A DNA stretch of 50,724 bases from positions 1-50,724 of the IMG/VR virus record IMGVR_UViG_3300027777_000051. One strand, written 5' to 3'. The position numbers were made by a program, and so were the translations under genes. Positions 34,549 through 43,065 of the stretch are shown here, one piece after another. Below the pieces are notes generated by a model that was not told where the DNA came from, ran no database searches, and worked only from the letters and a program-made list of their open reading frames with translations. How positions within the stretch are numbered: the stretch's first letter is position 1; each line of letters begins with the position of its first letter. This DNA comes from a virus.

Positions 34549-35748
34549 CTATGTCGGTAAACCATCTAATGTAAACACCGAAGGAATACCCTTCTCTTTC
34601 AACTTCGATGGGGTAGTTTCTGACGCATCAGACGTTGGTTCTCCTCGTGCCATCTCTGCTTGTTTGATAGTAGCGACTTGTTGTCCATTACGAGCTTCGC
34701 GTAACTCCGCGCCTTGAATAATCATTGCAACCATCATATCAGATGCTACCTCTACTCCTACGCTATTCTTGAGATATGGAGGAAACAAATCTTTGAAGTC
34801 AGACTTAATAGCAGAAATCTTCTTCTGACCTTGTCCTTCAACCTCGACAGAATAATCCAGCAACTTAGAGTCTTGCACCCATGCAAAACGAGCATTCCGT
34901 TCGTTGTTAATCTCCTGTAAGTCTTGGTTGATTCGTTGCTTAAATTGCTGAGGAAATGTCTGTAACGTCTGTTCATTTTGGCGCACAGCATTGATACAGG
35001 CGTTGAGGTTAGACGTAACACGAATCTCATCACGGTCAGTAGCAGGACGAGGTTTCGAGAAGATGGGATTATTATTAGCATCAAACCCTGTGATGTCACG
35101 AAACTCTTTACCGGCTTTAATATCCAACAACGCCTGTTCCCAAGCACGCCCTTCTGTGCGAGCGAGATAGTCATTCGTCTGCAACTCTTGATATTGAGGA
35201 GAGAGTGTATAACCCTGTTCGTGCTGCAAGTAATTAGAATCTTTCAACGACGACAGTTGTTTGTTCTCCTCGACTAATTTAATATATGCCTCTCTCGACT
35301 GACGAGACATGTTCTTGAGGTTAATCTGGTCTTGCGTAGAGAACTTCGAATAGTCAAAAGTATCAGCTTCCTCTTTCTTCTCTTTAACTGGAGTAATAAG
35401 CTTACTAACAGGCTTAGTATCTCCGGCTTTAGCCACTAATTTCTCTTCTTTCTTACCCTCAGGCGGAGTAAGAACTGACTTCTTTTCTTCCTTCTTTGCG
35501 ACCTCCGTTGTAGGTTTAGCCTCTTCTTTGACCGCTTCAACAGTCTTAACAGTTTCTTCTTGCTTAATTGCTGCAGGTTCGGACTTAATCTCTTTACCAC
35601 TGTCTAACGTAATAGTCGTTCCATCATCTTTACCAATGAGTGACGGCTCAGTAGTAAACGTCATTGCTAACGCTTCCTTCGGAACTTCTGTTGGCATCTC
35701 AGGAGTAAATCCTGAACCAGTTACTGCGGGTTTAATATCAGCGGGCAT
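34549..35748 (-). CDS. Putative scaffolding protein, 399 aa
   Basis: The protein is dominated by charged Lys/Glu-rich low-complexity sequence in its first 150 residues (EAKPTTEVAKKEEKKS) and by helices and coiled-coil pattern afterwards (QQFKQRINQDLQEINNERNA). It is placed between portal and capsid genes. That composition and position are typical of scaffold proteins that direct procapsid assembly. Confidence 0.7.
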   Translation of the reverse strand: MPADIKPAVTGSGFTPEMPTEVPKEALAMTFTTEPSLIGKDDGTTITLDSGKEIKSEPAAIKQEETVKTVEAVKEEAKPTTEVAKKEEKKSVLTPPEGKKEEKLVAKAGDTKPVSKLITPVKEKKEEADTFDYSKFSTQDQINLKNMSRQSREAYIKLVEENKQLSSLKDSNYLQHEQGYTLSPQYQELQTNDYLARTEGRAWEQALLDIKAGKEFRDITGFDANNNPIFSKPRPATDRDEIRVTSNLNACINAVRQNEQTLQTFPQQFKQRINQDLQEINNERNARFAWVQDSKLLDYSVEVEGQGQKKISAIKSDFKDLFPPYLKNSVGVEVASDMMVAMIIQGAELREARNGQQVATIKQAEMARGEPTSDASETTPSKLKEKGIPSVFTLDGLPT

Positions 35749-35763
35749 ATCTATTTCTTTCTC

Positions 35764-36021
35764 TTAGTTTTGTTTAGTTGACTGTTCAATGAACTTATTC
35801 GTGTTGTTTATCATGGCTATCATTCCGTCTATTGTTCGGATACCATACGCTTGTAGACGGAATGAAATCTCTGGTTCAGCAGTATTGCCTGCACCTGCAG
35901 ATAACGCACGAACGAAGGATTGTTTATATTTCTCAAGATTCTTTAACATATCCTTTGTAGTAGGGTGTTGTAACCAATCTTGATGTTGTTGTGCTGCTAC
36001 TGTTTCGGGTGTAATTTCCAT
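35764..36021 (-). CDS. Hypothetical protein, 85 aa
   Basis: Chosen start MEITPETVAAQQHQDWLQHP at 36021; an earlier in-frame ATG at 36069 would overlap the upstream gene. Helical, with amphipathic stretches (TKDMLKNLEKYKQSFV). Not recognised. The type of short helical protein often found beside portal and scaffold. Confidence 0.55.
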   Translation of the reverse strand: MEITPETVAAQQHQDWLQHPTTKDMLKNLEKYKQSFVRALSAGAGNTAEPEISFRLQAYGIRTIDGMIAMINNTNKFIEQSTKQN

Positions 36022-36026
36022 ATGGT

Positions 36027-36215
36027 TTAATAATGAAAAGGAAACATGTAATAAGAAAGTATTGGACACTTCACGTCAAACCATATACGAAATCTATCAT
36101 ACAGAGTTAAGTGAATCTTGTGTGCAATATTACCTTTAACTTTATCTTCATAATGAATATCACCATCATGGGTTTCATTATTTCTAACATGTATTTTACA
36201 TACGTCTTGTGTCAT
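36027..36215 (-). CDS. Small hypothetical protein, 62 aa
   Basis: Histidine- and aromatic-rich sequence (HVRNNETHDGDIHYEDK). It begins two bases after the stop of the preceding small gene, which supports it, but no motif is seen. Confidence 0.45.
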   Translation of the reverse strand: MTQDVCKIHVRNNETHDGDIHYEDKVKGNIAHKIHLTLYDRFRIWFDVKCPILSYYMFPFHY

Positions 36216-36217
36216 AT

Positions 36218-36394
36218 TTATAGTCCGTTATTGTTGGGAGAATTATCTATTAAGTTTCTAGCATCATCTAAACTAAATGTCATATTAGTAGCAGCTTCTC
36301 TGCTAGACTTGATTGCTTTCATGTATTTTTTATATCGAGATTTATTCTCAAATCTTTGTGTCCTAACTCTTAACCATTCAACTATTTTTAACAT
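36218..36394 (-). CDS. Small basic protein, 58 aa
   Basis: ATG 36394 with a good AAAGGA upstream. The product begins MLKIVEWLRVRTQRFENKSR, is highly basic in its first half and Asn-rich at the end. No family recognised. The Shine-Dalgarno and tight spacing to both neighbours make it a likely gene. Confidence 0.6.
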   Translation of the reverse strand: MLKIVEWLRVRTQRFENKSRYKKYMKAIKSSREAATNMTFSLDDARNLIDNSPNNNGL

Positions 36395-36404
36395 ATTATC
36401 CTTT

Positions 36405-38324
36405 CTATTTCTGTTGTTGTGTTAGTTGTTTATACTGTTCTGCTGCTTGCTGAACAATTGGGAACGCATGAACTCGTCCTGTCTCAGAGAAGAACTCAGG
36501 ATGAGCAGCGAGATTAGTTATTCCACTACCAACTTGTTTTGCAATCCCCAATGCCTGTTGCATTTGCTGAGACTGTTGACTATTCTGTTGAGCCTTTTGC
36601 TGTTGCATCGCAGCAACATACTTCTGGGCAGAATCAGGAAACATCTTCTCTAATAGGTCAGTAAGGAACGGTTCAGCTGCACCAGTGTTTTGCATGATAG
36701 GCCATGCGCCTTGCATAGTCTGGATTAGCTGTTGTTTCTCAATAACATCTGTATCTCCAGAAGGCTTAACTGCCCAATCACGAGCATATAAAGCCGCAAT
36801 AGGTGGAGCAACTTTAATCAATCCTGCTAACACGCGAGACTTAATAATCCCAGACTCATAGACATATTGATTCTTAATCGCGATAGAGAATAGTGTCACC
36901 TGCACACCAGACAACTGTTGTTGCTGTTGCATTGATGCTTTGATAGCTGTAGCTGTCTTACGACTATCTTGTTGTCTATTCGACTCAGCAAAATTAACTT
37001 GTGACGTCTCTTGTTGGTTGGCAGATACTAGCAAGTTAATCGCAGTAAACATCTGCGGGTCTGGAGCGTCAAGTTTCATCTCTTTAAGCTTACCATTGAT
37101 GATAGCACCAGTCTTAAAATGAATGTTCTTCTGCATCAAGAAATCATCATTCGGGTCAGTAGTATCTTTTGAGAAGTATAATCCAGACGAACGTCTAGCT
37201 TGAGTAAGCGTAGACGACATTAGTGATGATGCAGCATTCTGCGTATCTTGGTCTAAGAATACCCGACCTTTGAGATTGCTAATCGTATCATTCTCCGAGA
37301 TAAGATACGGATACAGGAAATACGGATACTGAGTCTCATACTCTTCGTCAGACGGTGGTAGACCATCTTTCATCTGGGCGATATGAGAATCTTTAAGTGC
37401 CAGATTCATTCGTTTCACAGCATCAAGAGCAACTGTCCCACCAACTGGAACTTTAAGTGCCATACCTACCATCTGTGCAGACTTAGCAGCTTGTTGGTTA
37501 ATCTTCCTACGGCCAAGGAACAAAGGACGAGGTTTACGCAACCAATCATCACATATCACAGGACAAGCCCATCCTACCTGCACAACACCTTTAACTCGGA
37601 ACATAATCTTCATAACCTTGTATAGGCTACGATTGATAGTAGTTGTTCCAGAATATATCTGTGATTGCTCATCGTTCGGCTCTGACTTTAGCAGCTTACT
37701 AACCTGTTCTGTGTTCCACTTCTCTTCCTCATTTGACGATTTAGATAGTTGGTCGAGTTTAGTCTTAGTGAAGTAGTAGCTCCGACCAATCATCTCTGTC
37801 TTTTGAATGTCTCTCGTATCAGCGATGAAAGAGAAATCTCCATACTGCACATACTCCCGACCTAACTCTCCAGGATTATTTAAGTCCTGAACAGTCTCCA
37901 TTATACCATAACCATTAGCCTGAAATCCATCAATGTTCGCATACATTGATAGTTGCCAACCATCGAAACGTAACTTCTCAGTTAAGTCATTCTCTAACAT
38001 CGAAAGGTCTAACGAAGGGTCTTGACGGTCTTTCAATATCACTGCACGAGGGGACTGTGTGATATATTGAATATACGACGACTGCTCCCGACGGATGTTA
38101 GTGTCAATGATGTGCGTTGGCACATACATCTCGTCAGGTGCAATCTTACCAGCCTTACGCTGTGCTTCAATATCAACCTCAGCATAGCGCAGTTTACGCG
38201 ATGCGAGAGATTTAGCAGTCAAATCGAATGCTACATCTTTGAGGTTATTAATCTTAGACACTAACTTCTTATAGTCAGTGCTATTGATATATTCTAAGTT
38301 TTTATCAGCTCCAGCGTCAGGCAT
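36405..38324 (-). CDS. Portal protein
   Basis: About 639 residues. It starts at 38324 (MPDAGADKNLEYINSTDYKK), after the upstream gene's stop. Features typical of podoviral portals are the early KLRYAEVDIEAQRK/TNIRREQSSYIQYI helices, a central beta-rich wing with GREYVQYGDFSFIADTRDIQ, and a late Gln-rich helical barrel (QQQKAQQNSQQSQQMQQALG). It lies between terminase and scaffold. It forms the dodecameric DNA channel at the capsid vertex. Confidence 0.82.
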   Translation of the reverse strand: MPDAGADKNLEYINSTDYKKLVSKINNLKDVAFDLTAKSLASRKLRYAEVDIEAQRKAGKIAPDEMYVPTHIIDTNIRREQSSYIQYITQSPRAVILKDRQDPSLDLSMLENDLTEKLRFDGWQLSMYANIDGFQANGYGIMETVQDLNNPGELGREYVQYGDFSFIADTRDIQKTEMIGRSYYFTKTKLDQLSKSSNEEEKWNTEQVSKLLKSEPNDEQSQIYSGTTTINRSLYKVMKIMFRVKGVVQVGWACPVICDDWLRKPRPLFLGRRKINQQAAKSAQMVGMALKVPVGGTVALDAVKRMNLALKDSHIAQMKDGLPPSDEEYETQYPYFLYPYLISENDTISNLKGRVFLDQDTQNAASSLMSSTLTQARRSSGLYFSKDTTDPNDDFLMQKNIHFKTGAIINGKLKEMKLDAPDPQMFTAINLLVSANQQETSQVNFAESNRQQDSRKTATAIKASMQQQQQLSGVQVTLFSIAIKNQYVYESGIIKSRVLAGLIKVAPPIAALYARDWAVKPSGDTDVIEKQQLIQTMQGAWPIMQNTGAAEPFLTDLLEKMFPDSAQKYVAAMQQQKAQQNSQQSQQMQQALGIAKQVGSGITNLAAHPEFFSETGRVHAFPIVQQAAEQYKQLTQQQK

Positions 38325-38340
38325 AGTATTAGTTAGTTGA

Positions 38341-38607
38341 TTATTTTGGCATATCTTCCGTCGTGAAATCATCAGTAGTCAACTTAGACTTCTTCTGTGA
38401 TTTCATGAGTTCTGACCGTTGTTCGTTCACTAGGTCAGCTAGAAAGTTAAGCTCAGCTAGAGTCTTAACACCATTTACCAGAGCCGAACACTCAGCTTGA
38501 AAAGACTCAGGAACTTTCACTCCTTCTTTCGTTTCAGTAGCTTCATTCTCTCCAGCATCTTCCTCTGGCGATTCAATGTCGTCTGGCGATTCAATGTCAT
38601 CTTGCAT
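38341..38607 (-). CDS. Acidic hypothetical protein, 88 aa
   Basis: Starts at 38607 two bases before the preceding stop codon's end region, reading MQDDIESPDDIESPEEDAGE, with a repeated DIESP unit, then a helical half (ALVNGVKTLAELNFLADLVN). The acidic low-complexity head suggests a small scaffold-like or portal-associated protein. Not recognised. Confidence 0.6.
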   Translation of the reverse strand: MQDDIESPDDIESPEEDAGENEATETKEGVKVPESFQAECSALVNGVKTLAELNFLADLVNEQRSELMKSQKKSKLTTDDFTTEDMPK

Positions 38608-38608
38608 A

Positions 38609-38785
38609 TTACTTCTTCGCCTCCGGTTGTTTAGGAGCTTCAACTTTCTTTTTCACTGGTGCACCAACCAACGAGTGCTTAGGATTCGGTGCAGCTACTT
38701 TAACATGCCAATCTTGAATAGCAGCAATCGATTCACGTTCAGTCAGTGGTTTCGTAGGAACAGTATGTTTGATATCTTCGGCCAT
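38609..38785 (-). CDS. Small hypothetical protein, 58 aa
   Basis: ATG 38785 to TAA 38611-38609, immediately upstream of the acidic protein. It reads MAEDIKHTVPTKPLTERESI and ends in a Lys/Pro-rich tail. The gap to each neighbour is only one to five bases. No family recognised. Confidence 0.55.
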   Translation of the reverse strand: MAEDIKHTVPTKPLTERESIAAIQDWHVKVAAPNPKHSLVGAPVKKKVEAPKQPEAKK

Positions 38786-38790
38786 AATAG

Positions 38791-39105
38791 TTATTTAGTT
38801 GTTGGTTTAAGGACAGGGACAATAGCAGGTGTAGGTTCAGGTTTAGGCATAGTCGGAGCATGTTCCTTACCATCAGCACCCTTAACTAGCTTATGCAATT
38901 TCACCACCACATCACCTTGTTTAATCTCAAGAATATCTTCATTCGAATTACGAACAGTAATACGACCTTCTAGTGACGTATAACGGTTCATGTGGTTATT
39001 CATCGGTTTCACTTCTGACGGTAACGGTTGTCCACAAGCTGTGCAGCATTTAACCTCTGGCATCTTGATAAACGTCCGTTCACGGGGATTGTATGTTTCT
39101 GTCAT
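38791..39105 (-). CDS. Hypothetical protein with cysteine pair, 104 aa
   Basis: Contains CCTACGQPLP, one half of a zinc ribbon, near residues 20-29, then a beta segment (DILEIKQGDVVVKLHKLV) and a Pro-rich end. Sits four bases downstream of the large terminase gene. Function unknown. Confidence 0.6.
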   Translation of the reverse strand: MTETYNPRERTFIKMPEVKCCTACGQPLPSEVKPMNNHMNRYTSLEGRITVRNSNEDILEIKQGDVVVKLHKLVKGADGKEHAPTMPKPEPTPAIVPVLKPTTK

Positions 39106-39109
39106 AATA

Positions 39110-40972
39110 TTAGTTTCTTCCTACTAGTTGTTTCCGTTGTTTGTTATATGCAGACAACTCGTCCTGCAATTCTGTTAAGTTGTCTCGCTCGATATGTTCA
39201 GGTTGGTATGCCTGACGATGTGAGTTAGCCCAACTGTTAAGGTCGAAGTCTCCAACAACCTTTAAATCTTCATTATCCTCGTCTTTCTTCCTTTCGAAGG
39301 GTAGAACTAAATCTGCCTCTACTCTAGTTGATTTGTAATTCCAAAAGCAAAGATTCACCGCATCTGCACGGTCAGGAGAAGGATAACCCTTAGATTTCTG
39401 TTCTAACTTAGATAGTAACTGGTGGATGTTCTTGGTAGTAATCTTGTAATACCGTGTCGCCAGTTGAGTAGAAAGAGTCTTATCACTCATGAGAATTAGC
39501 TCATTCCTCTCTAACAAAAGTCGCATGTTAAAGAACAGTTCTGTCCCACGATTGGCGTATGTCTTAGGTTCTGATGCAGTATTACGAGAATCCACATACC
39601 GCATATTACTCCAACCTTTACGTTTCAGTGATTTTAACATCGGCCCACCCATACCACAGTAGTCACCGAATATCAGAGCGTTAGGATGATTCAAACCGTA
39701 AAACTTAAACTTCTCTTGTAGATACTCAATGGTATCTTCTGAATCTTCAAATCGAAAGGCCTCTAGCCCTATCAGCTTATTACCATTCCTCACAGCTAAT
39801 ACTGTCTCTGCCCCACCATCTGATAGGTCAAGCCCAGCAGTATTGTGTTCTTCTTGTAGCCATGTAATGTTCTCCGCTTTTACTGCTCGATGCACGAAAG
39901 ACGATGGTATAACTACCATCTCGTCAGTAGTCCCGAACTCAGCAAGGATAGACGACTTGAATACCACGTTTGACTTACCACCAGGCAATTTTGATGCTAT
40001 ACGTTCTATCTCAGAATGAGTAATATGAGCACATTGATAGGCTGTTACTAGATATCGGATTACTTGAGTGGAGTCGACTGATTTGATGTCTGATAGGGTG
40101 TTCCGGTCGATTGCTGACATGCAAGTGTTATAGAAGTAGCCAGCTGGGAGACCAGGACTTGAGGCATCGACACGATGTGTAAAGCCCGTGCAGCGTTCAA
40201 GGGCAGAGGTAATATCTTCTGGTATTGACTTGGTCTCGCTAGTAAATATTGCCATTTTCTTACCCGCATCGACAGGATGATACCCTTCTGCTTTCCCTGC
40301 TTCATCTGTGGCAAATAACTTAAGTTTGGAAGGCATTGGTTGACCGAGTTCTCCGACATGTTGGAATTCATAGTATCTATAGTTAATTTTCCATAGTTTA
40401 CCAAACACTGCATTCGCCTGATTACATAAACGGTCGATATGTGCACCAGTCTGATTGTCAAGCTGATTACCAGAACTCGACGTAATTGGACACTCCACTT
40501 CCCTATATCTCATACATAGCCACACTGCACAGGCCGCGATAATGTATTTATCTTTCCCTGACGAGTTACAAGCTTGAACTACGGCCTGAAATGGATACTC
40601 CTTCGTATGGTCATTCCTCGCGAAATCTAACATAAACTGTATCTGCCAGTCGTGTAGTTTCGTCTGACCTGACATAATATTCTCATCTAGCATCGTCAGG
40701 AGTTCCACTGGGTCAGCTATATCTACACCGTCAAAGTCATTAGTATGGACTGGACTGTTTCGCTTAGACATTGCGTCTGGTATAGAGAACGTAGGTGCAG
40801 GGGGTGAACTCGGCAATTCATCTTTCACTAAAGGAGAAGAACAACCCACTCCCTCAGACCCCTGCGTTTCAGCAATAGCGAGAGGAACAGATAAACTCTC
40901 ACCATCAGCTGAAAGCTTTGCTCCAGAATTAACCTTTTCGATTAACTCTTCTATGGAAATTTCATCAGACAT
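39110..40972 (-). CDS. Terminase large subunit
   Basis: 620 residues with a degenerate Walker A (VVQACNSSGKDK, near 131-142), a GNQLDNQTG adapter-like segment, and an RNase H-type nuclease half: LDLSDGG (near 380), IFGDYCGMGG and PDRADAVNL (near 545) supply the acidic residues. The first 90 residues are an extra Ser/Pro-rich acidic tail. It packages DNA into procapsids and cuts concatemers. Its start overlaps the small-subunit-like gene by eight bases. The order (TerS-like, TerL, portal) confirms the call. Confidence 0.88.
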   Translation of the reverse strand: MSDEISIEELIEKVNSGAKLSADGESLSVPLAIAETQGSEGVGCSSPLVKDELPSSPPAPTFSIPDAMSKRNSPVHTNDFDGVDIADPVELLTMLDENIMSGQTKLHDWQIQFMLDFARNDHTKEYPFQAVVQACNSSGKDKYIIAACAVWLCMRYREVECPITSSSGNQLDNQTGAHIDRLCNQANAVFGKLWKINYRYYEFQHVGELGQPMPSKLKLFATDEAGKAEGYHPVDAGKKMAIFTSETKSIPEDITSALERCTGFTHRVDASSPGLPAGYFYNTCMSAIDRNTLSDIKSVDSTQVIRYLVTAYQCAHITHSEIERIASKLPGGKSNVVFKSSILAEFGTTDEMVVIPSSFVHRAVKAENITWLQEEHNTAGLDLSDGGAETVLAVRNGNKLIGLEAFRFEDSEDTIEYLQEKFKFYGLNHPNALIFGDYCGMGGPMLKSLKRKGWSNMRYVDSRNTASEPKTYANRGTELFFNMRLLLERNELILMSDKTLSTQLATRYYKITTKNIHQLLSKLEQKSKGYPSPDRADAVNLCFWNYKSTRVEADLVLPFERKKDEDNEDLKVVGDFDLNSWANSHRQAYQPEHIERDNLTELQDELSAYNKQRKQLVGRN

Positions 40973-41381
40973 TTATCGCTCGTTGTCCTTTAATCCTGTC
41001 CGCAACTTCTCTCACCTGTTTCATCTTCTCGTTTATCATTAGAATATTGAAGTTCTGGCCACCAATATTCTTCACTACGTCTTTCCGTCCTTTCGCATCG
41101 TCACGAATATATACCAGAGCCTTAAACCTTAGATGGTCATCCTCTGCGCCCAGACCAATATCAAGTAGTGCATCTTTCACTCGTTGCTGTTCGTCACGCG
41201 AGAAATTTAGTGTATCTTCTTCCTCTTCCTCTTTACCACAAGCTTTACGATAGTTCGCAGAGACTTGCATCAGTCCAGCCTTAACAGCAGCTAAGTCAAG
41301 TCCTCTATCATCTGCTATCTCCTCAGGAGTCATATTCTCCTGCTCGTATGCAGTTTTAATTGTGGTAAGTTCAGCGGTCAT
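40965..41381 (-). CDS. Putative terminase small subunit, 138 aa
   Basis: An N-terminal helix-turn-helix-like segment (MTPEEIADDRGLDLAAVKAG), an acidic run EEEEED in the middle and a helical C-terminus (KMKQVREVADRIKGQR), directly upstream of TerL with an eight-base overlap. That layout suits the DNA-recognition subunit. No exact family motif seen. Confidence 0.65.
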   Translation of the reverse strand: MTAELTTIKTAYEQENMTPEEIADDRGLDLAAVKAGLMQVSANYRKACGKEEEEEDTLNFSRDEQQRVKDALLDIGLGAEDDHLRFKALVYIRDDAKGRKDVVKNIGGQNFNILMINEKMKQVREVADRIKGQRAINV

Positions 41382-41626
41382 TTGTGCATTCCATGTCCGG
41401 GTAATGGTCTATTTAATACTTCTTCCTCATCCATCTTTGCCAACGACTCTTCTTGTTTCATTAGTTTCGTATACGCTACCGCACGCAATACTGCATCCAT
41501 CTCGGGTTTAGTATGAGTATCAGATGGGTCTCTCGTAAGATACGCTTTCGCCGATGCTTTAGTGCTCATATCAATCACTTTCATCGGTTTGATTTCCTCT
41601 GTATTCGTGTGTAGAATTAGTGACAT
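41378..41626 (-). CDS. Hypothetical protein, 82 aa
   Basis: Reads MSLILHTNTEEIKPMKVIDM, then a Lys/Asp-rich helical section. It overlaps the TerS-like start by four bases. Not recognised; position suggests a packaging accessory. Confidence 0.55.
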   Translation of the reverse strand: MSLILHTNTEEIKPMKVIDMSTKASAKAYLTRDPSDTHTKPEMDAVLRAVAYTKLMKQEESLAKMDEEEVLNRPLPGHGMHK

Positions 41627-41634
41627 ATGATGTA

Positions 41635-41760
41635 TTAAAGCGCGGAGGGTGGGTTTTGAGGAATCATTTTAGTCACATCAATCAAACGTATTTCAGTCTG
41701 AGAGATAGACTCTTTGAACCCCGAAGGATTAAGATTATCCAGTTTTGTGGTATCGTTCAT
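41635..41760 (-). CDS. Small hypothetical protein, 41 aa
   Basis: ATG 41760 to TAA at 41637-41635, overlapping the gene before it by 26 bases and ending eight bases before the next. Reads MNDTTKLDNLNPSGFKESIS. No motif. Plausible second gene of the late transcript. Confidence 0.45.
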   Translation of the reverse strand: MNDTTKLDNLNPSGFKESISQTEIRLIDVTKMIPQNPPSAL

Positions 41761-41905
41761 AATGAGCGTCTTTCAATTGTTGTCGTATGTTCGTTAGTTG
41801 TTCTTCAACCATCATCCGGTGTTTCGGTATAAGTTTCGTCTGTTGCATTTCCACTAACTTATCTCTCTCATCTACCAATCTCTTATACTCTGCTTCTGTT
41901 AGCAT
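41735..41905 (-). CDS. Small helical protein, 56 aa, first gene of the late transcript
   Basis: Reads MLTEAEYKRLVDERDKLVEM and is predicted helical and charged throughout, with coiled-coil pattern. The ATG at 41905 lies about where the sigma-54 start is expected (near 41906), so translation would be leaderless. An internal Met (residue 20 or 31) is the alternative start. Not recognised. Confidence 0.5.
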   Translation of the reverse strand: MLTEAEYKRLVDERDKLVEMQQTKLIPKHRMMVEEQLTNIRQQLKDAHYERYHKTG

Positions 41906-41917
41906 ACGTCATACGTA

Positions 41918-41932
41918 GCAAGAACCATGCCA
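41918..41932 (-). promoter_or_regulatory. Sigma-54 promoter for the terminase-portal (late) operon
   Basis: On the minus strand the site is TGGCATGGTTCTTGC followed by TA, an exact consensus with correct spacing. It is the first promoter-like sequence upstream of the whole minus structural module. Expected start near 41906. Confidence 0.88.
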
Positions 41933-42120
41933 ACTACATATAACTCTTAATATCTCTCCATCTCAACTCTCCAGACAAGGATTGTTAATAGTTATATTAT
42001 ATTTCTGGTTTTTAGATTGGTTGTATTGGGAGAGAGGTATAGTTCATCAACCGCTTCCGCTTTCTGGTTTTCTGATATGGTTAGACTTTCTAATGTCCAT
42101 GTCGTTGTCATTTGATATAC

Positions 42121-42330
42121 TACTATTAGCCTATCTACTATTAGACAAACTACTATTAGTCCATTGAATGACGTGGATACTATTAGTCCATTGAATTGTT
42201 TATCAGACATAATATAATCTAATTGTTTATCAGGTAGTATAAGTTAATAACTTATTAAGGAAAATTATTAAGTTTTATTAATACAATAAATAATAATAAA
42301 TAAAAATCTACTAACAAGAATATAAGAGAG
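42121..42330. repeat. Iteron-like repeats and AT-rich tract, candidate replication origin
   Basis: TACTATTAG occurs at 42121, 42136, 42151 and 42178 (steps of 15, 15 and 27). The last two extend to TACTATTAGTCCATTGAAT (42151-42169 and 42178-42196). AATTGTTTATCAG occurs at 42194 and 42221, again 27 apart. Directly after come about 80 bases that are almost all A and T (42240-42310). Iterons beside an AT-rich tract in the largest gene-free divergent region suggest an origin or a protein-binding array. No gene supported here. Confidence 0.5.
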
Positions 42331-42624
42331 AATGATAAACAATAGGATTATATTACGGATGATAAACAAATGTAATAGTGTGACAAATGTCGGATATAGT
42401 GTGATAGTTGGCATGGATAATGATACGTTACCGATAATAATGGGCATATAATAGGGTAGTGTATTGTATTGAACATTACGGGCAAATATAAACAGTTTGT
42501 AAGTGATTGAATAACAAGGATTTACAATGGCAAGTGTATAAATAAATACATTGTGCCAACATTTGACACTGTGCCAATATGTCCCTTTAACGGTAAAGGC
42601 TAGGGAATGTGCATAGTGTATAGT

Positions 42625-42639
42625 TGGCATGGGCGTTGC
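42625..42639 (+). promoter_or_regulatory. Sigma-54 promoter upstream of the 43066 gene
   Basis: TGGCATGGGCGTTGC followed by TA is an exact -24/-12 match, GG at 42626-42627 and GC at 42638-42639. Expected start near 42651, leaving a leader of about 415 bases before the next gene. Confidence 0.85.
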
Positions 42640-42650
42640 TATATGTCTTT

Positions 42651-43065
42651 TGCCGTATGGAACATATTGGTAGTGCAGACGGCCATTACCTACAATAGCC
42701 AAGTAATCGCATAGTGAAGTTTAGCGACTAACGGGAATTGCCACGATAACAAGTAATTGCATATGCTAGGTTTAACCTAGTGACGTGTTGAAATAGTGCA
42801 TAGTAGAACTGGCAAGGTGAAGTTAGCGAAGCGATAATGACATTTATCAGGATAAAAGGCTATGATGCGATAGAATGAAACGTGAGAACAGTATGGGCGG
42901 ATAATACCCGCTCCATGATTGCGCGTTGTCACCTATCAAATTGTTAATTCATTGGCTTTAGCTTGCTAATGGTTAGCCAACTATCCGTTTGCCTATTAGT
43001 CTAGTAACTGTGTTACTAGCTTGGCAAGGCTGATAGTTAAACTAACCATTGGAAAACAAGTTAAT
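42651..43065 (+). other. Long structured leader or ncRNA after the 42625 promoter
   Basis: No gene supported. Palindromes include CTAGGTT-T-AACCTAG (near 42765), TTGGCT with AGCCAA (near 42954-42980) and CTAGTAAC-TGT-GTTACTAG (near 43002-43020). The leader may control translation of the 43066 gene or be a separate small RNA. Confidence 0.45.

Noticed and set aside
42410-42432. TTGGCATGGATAATGATAC resembling a sigma-54 site
   Set aside because: The -24 half fits but there is no GC at -12.
42268-42702. A 144-codon minus-strand open frame in the divergent intergenic region
   Set aside because: Composition is that of translated AT-rich DNA (Ile, Leu, Phe, Tyr runs), it covers the AT-rich tract and the 42625 promoter, and has no ribosome-binding site or neighbour coupling.
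42953-42975. TGGCTTTAGCTTGC resembling a sigma-54 site upstream of 43066
   Set aside because: The distance between GG and GC is one base short and the -24 box lacks the CA.
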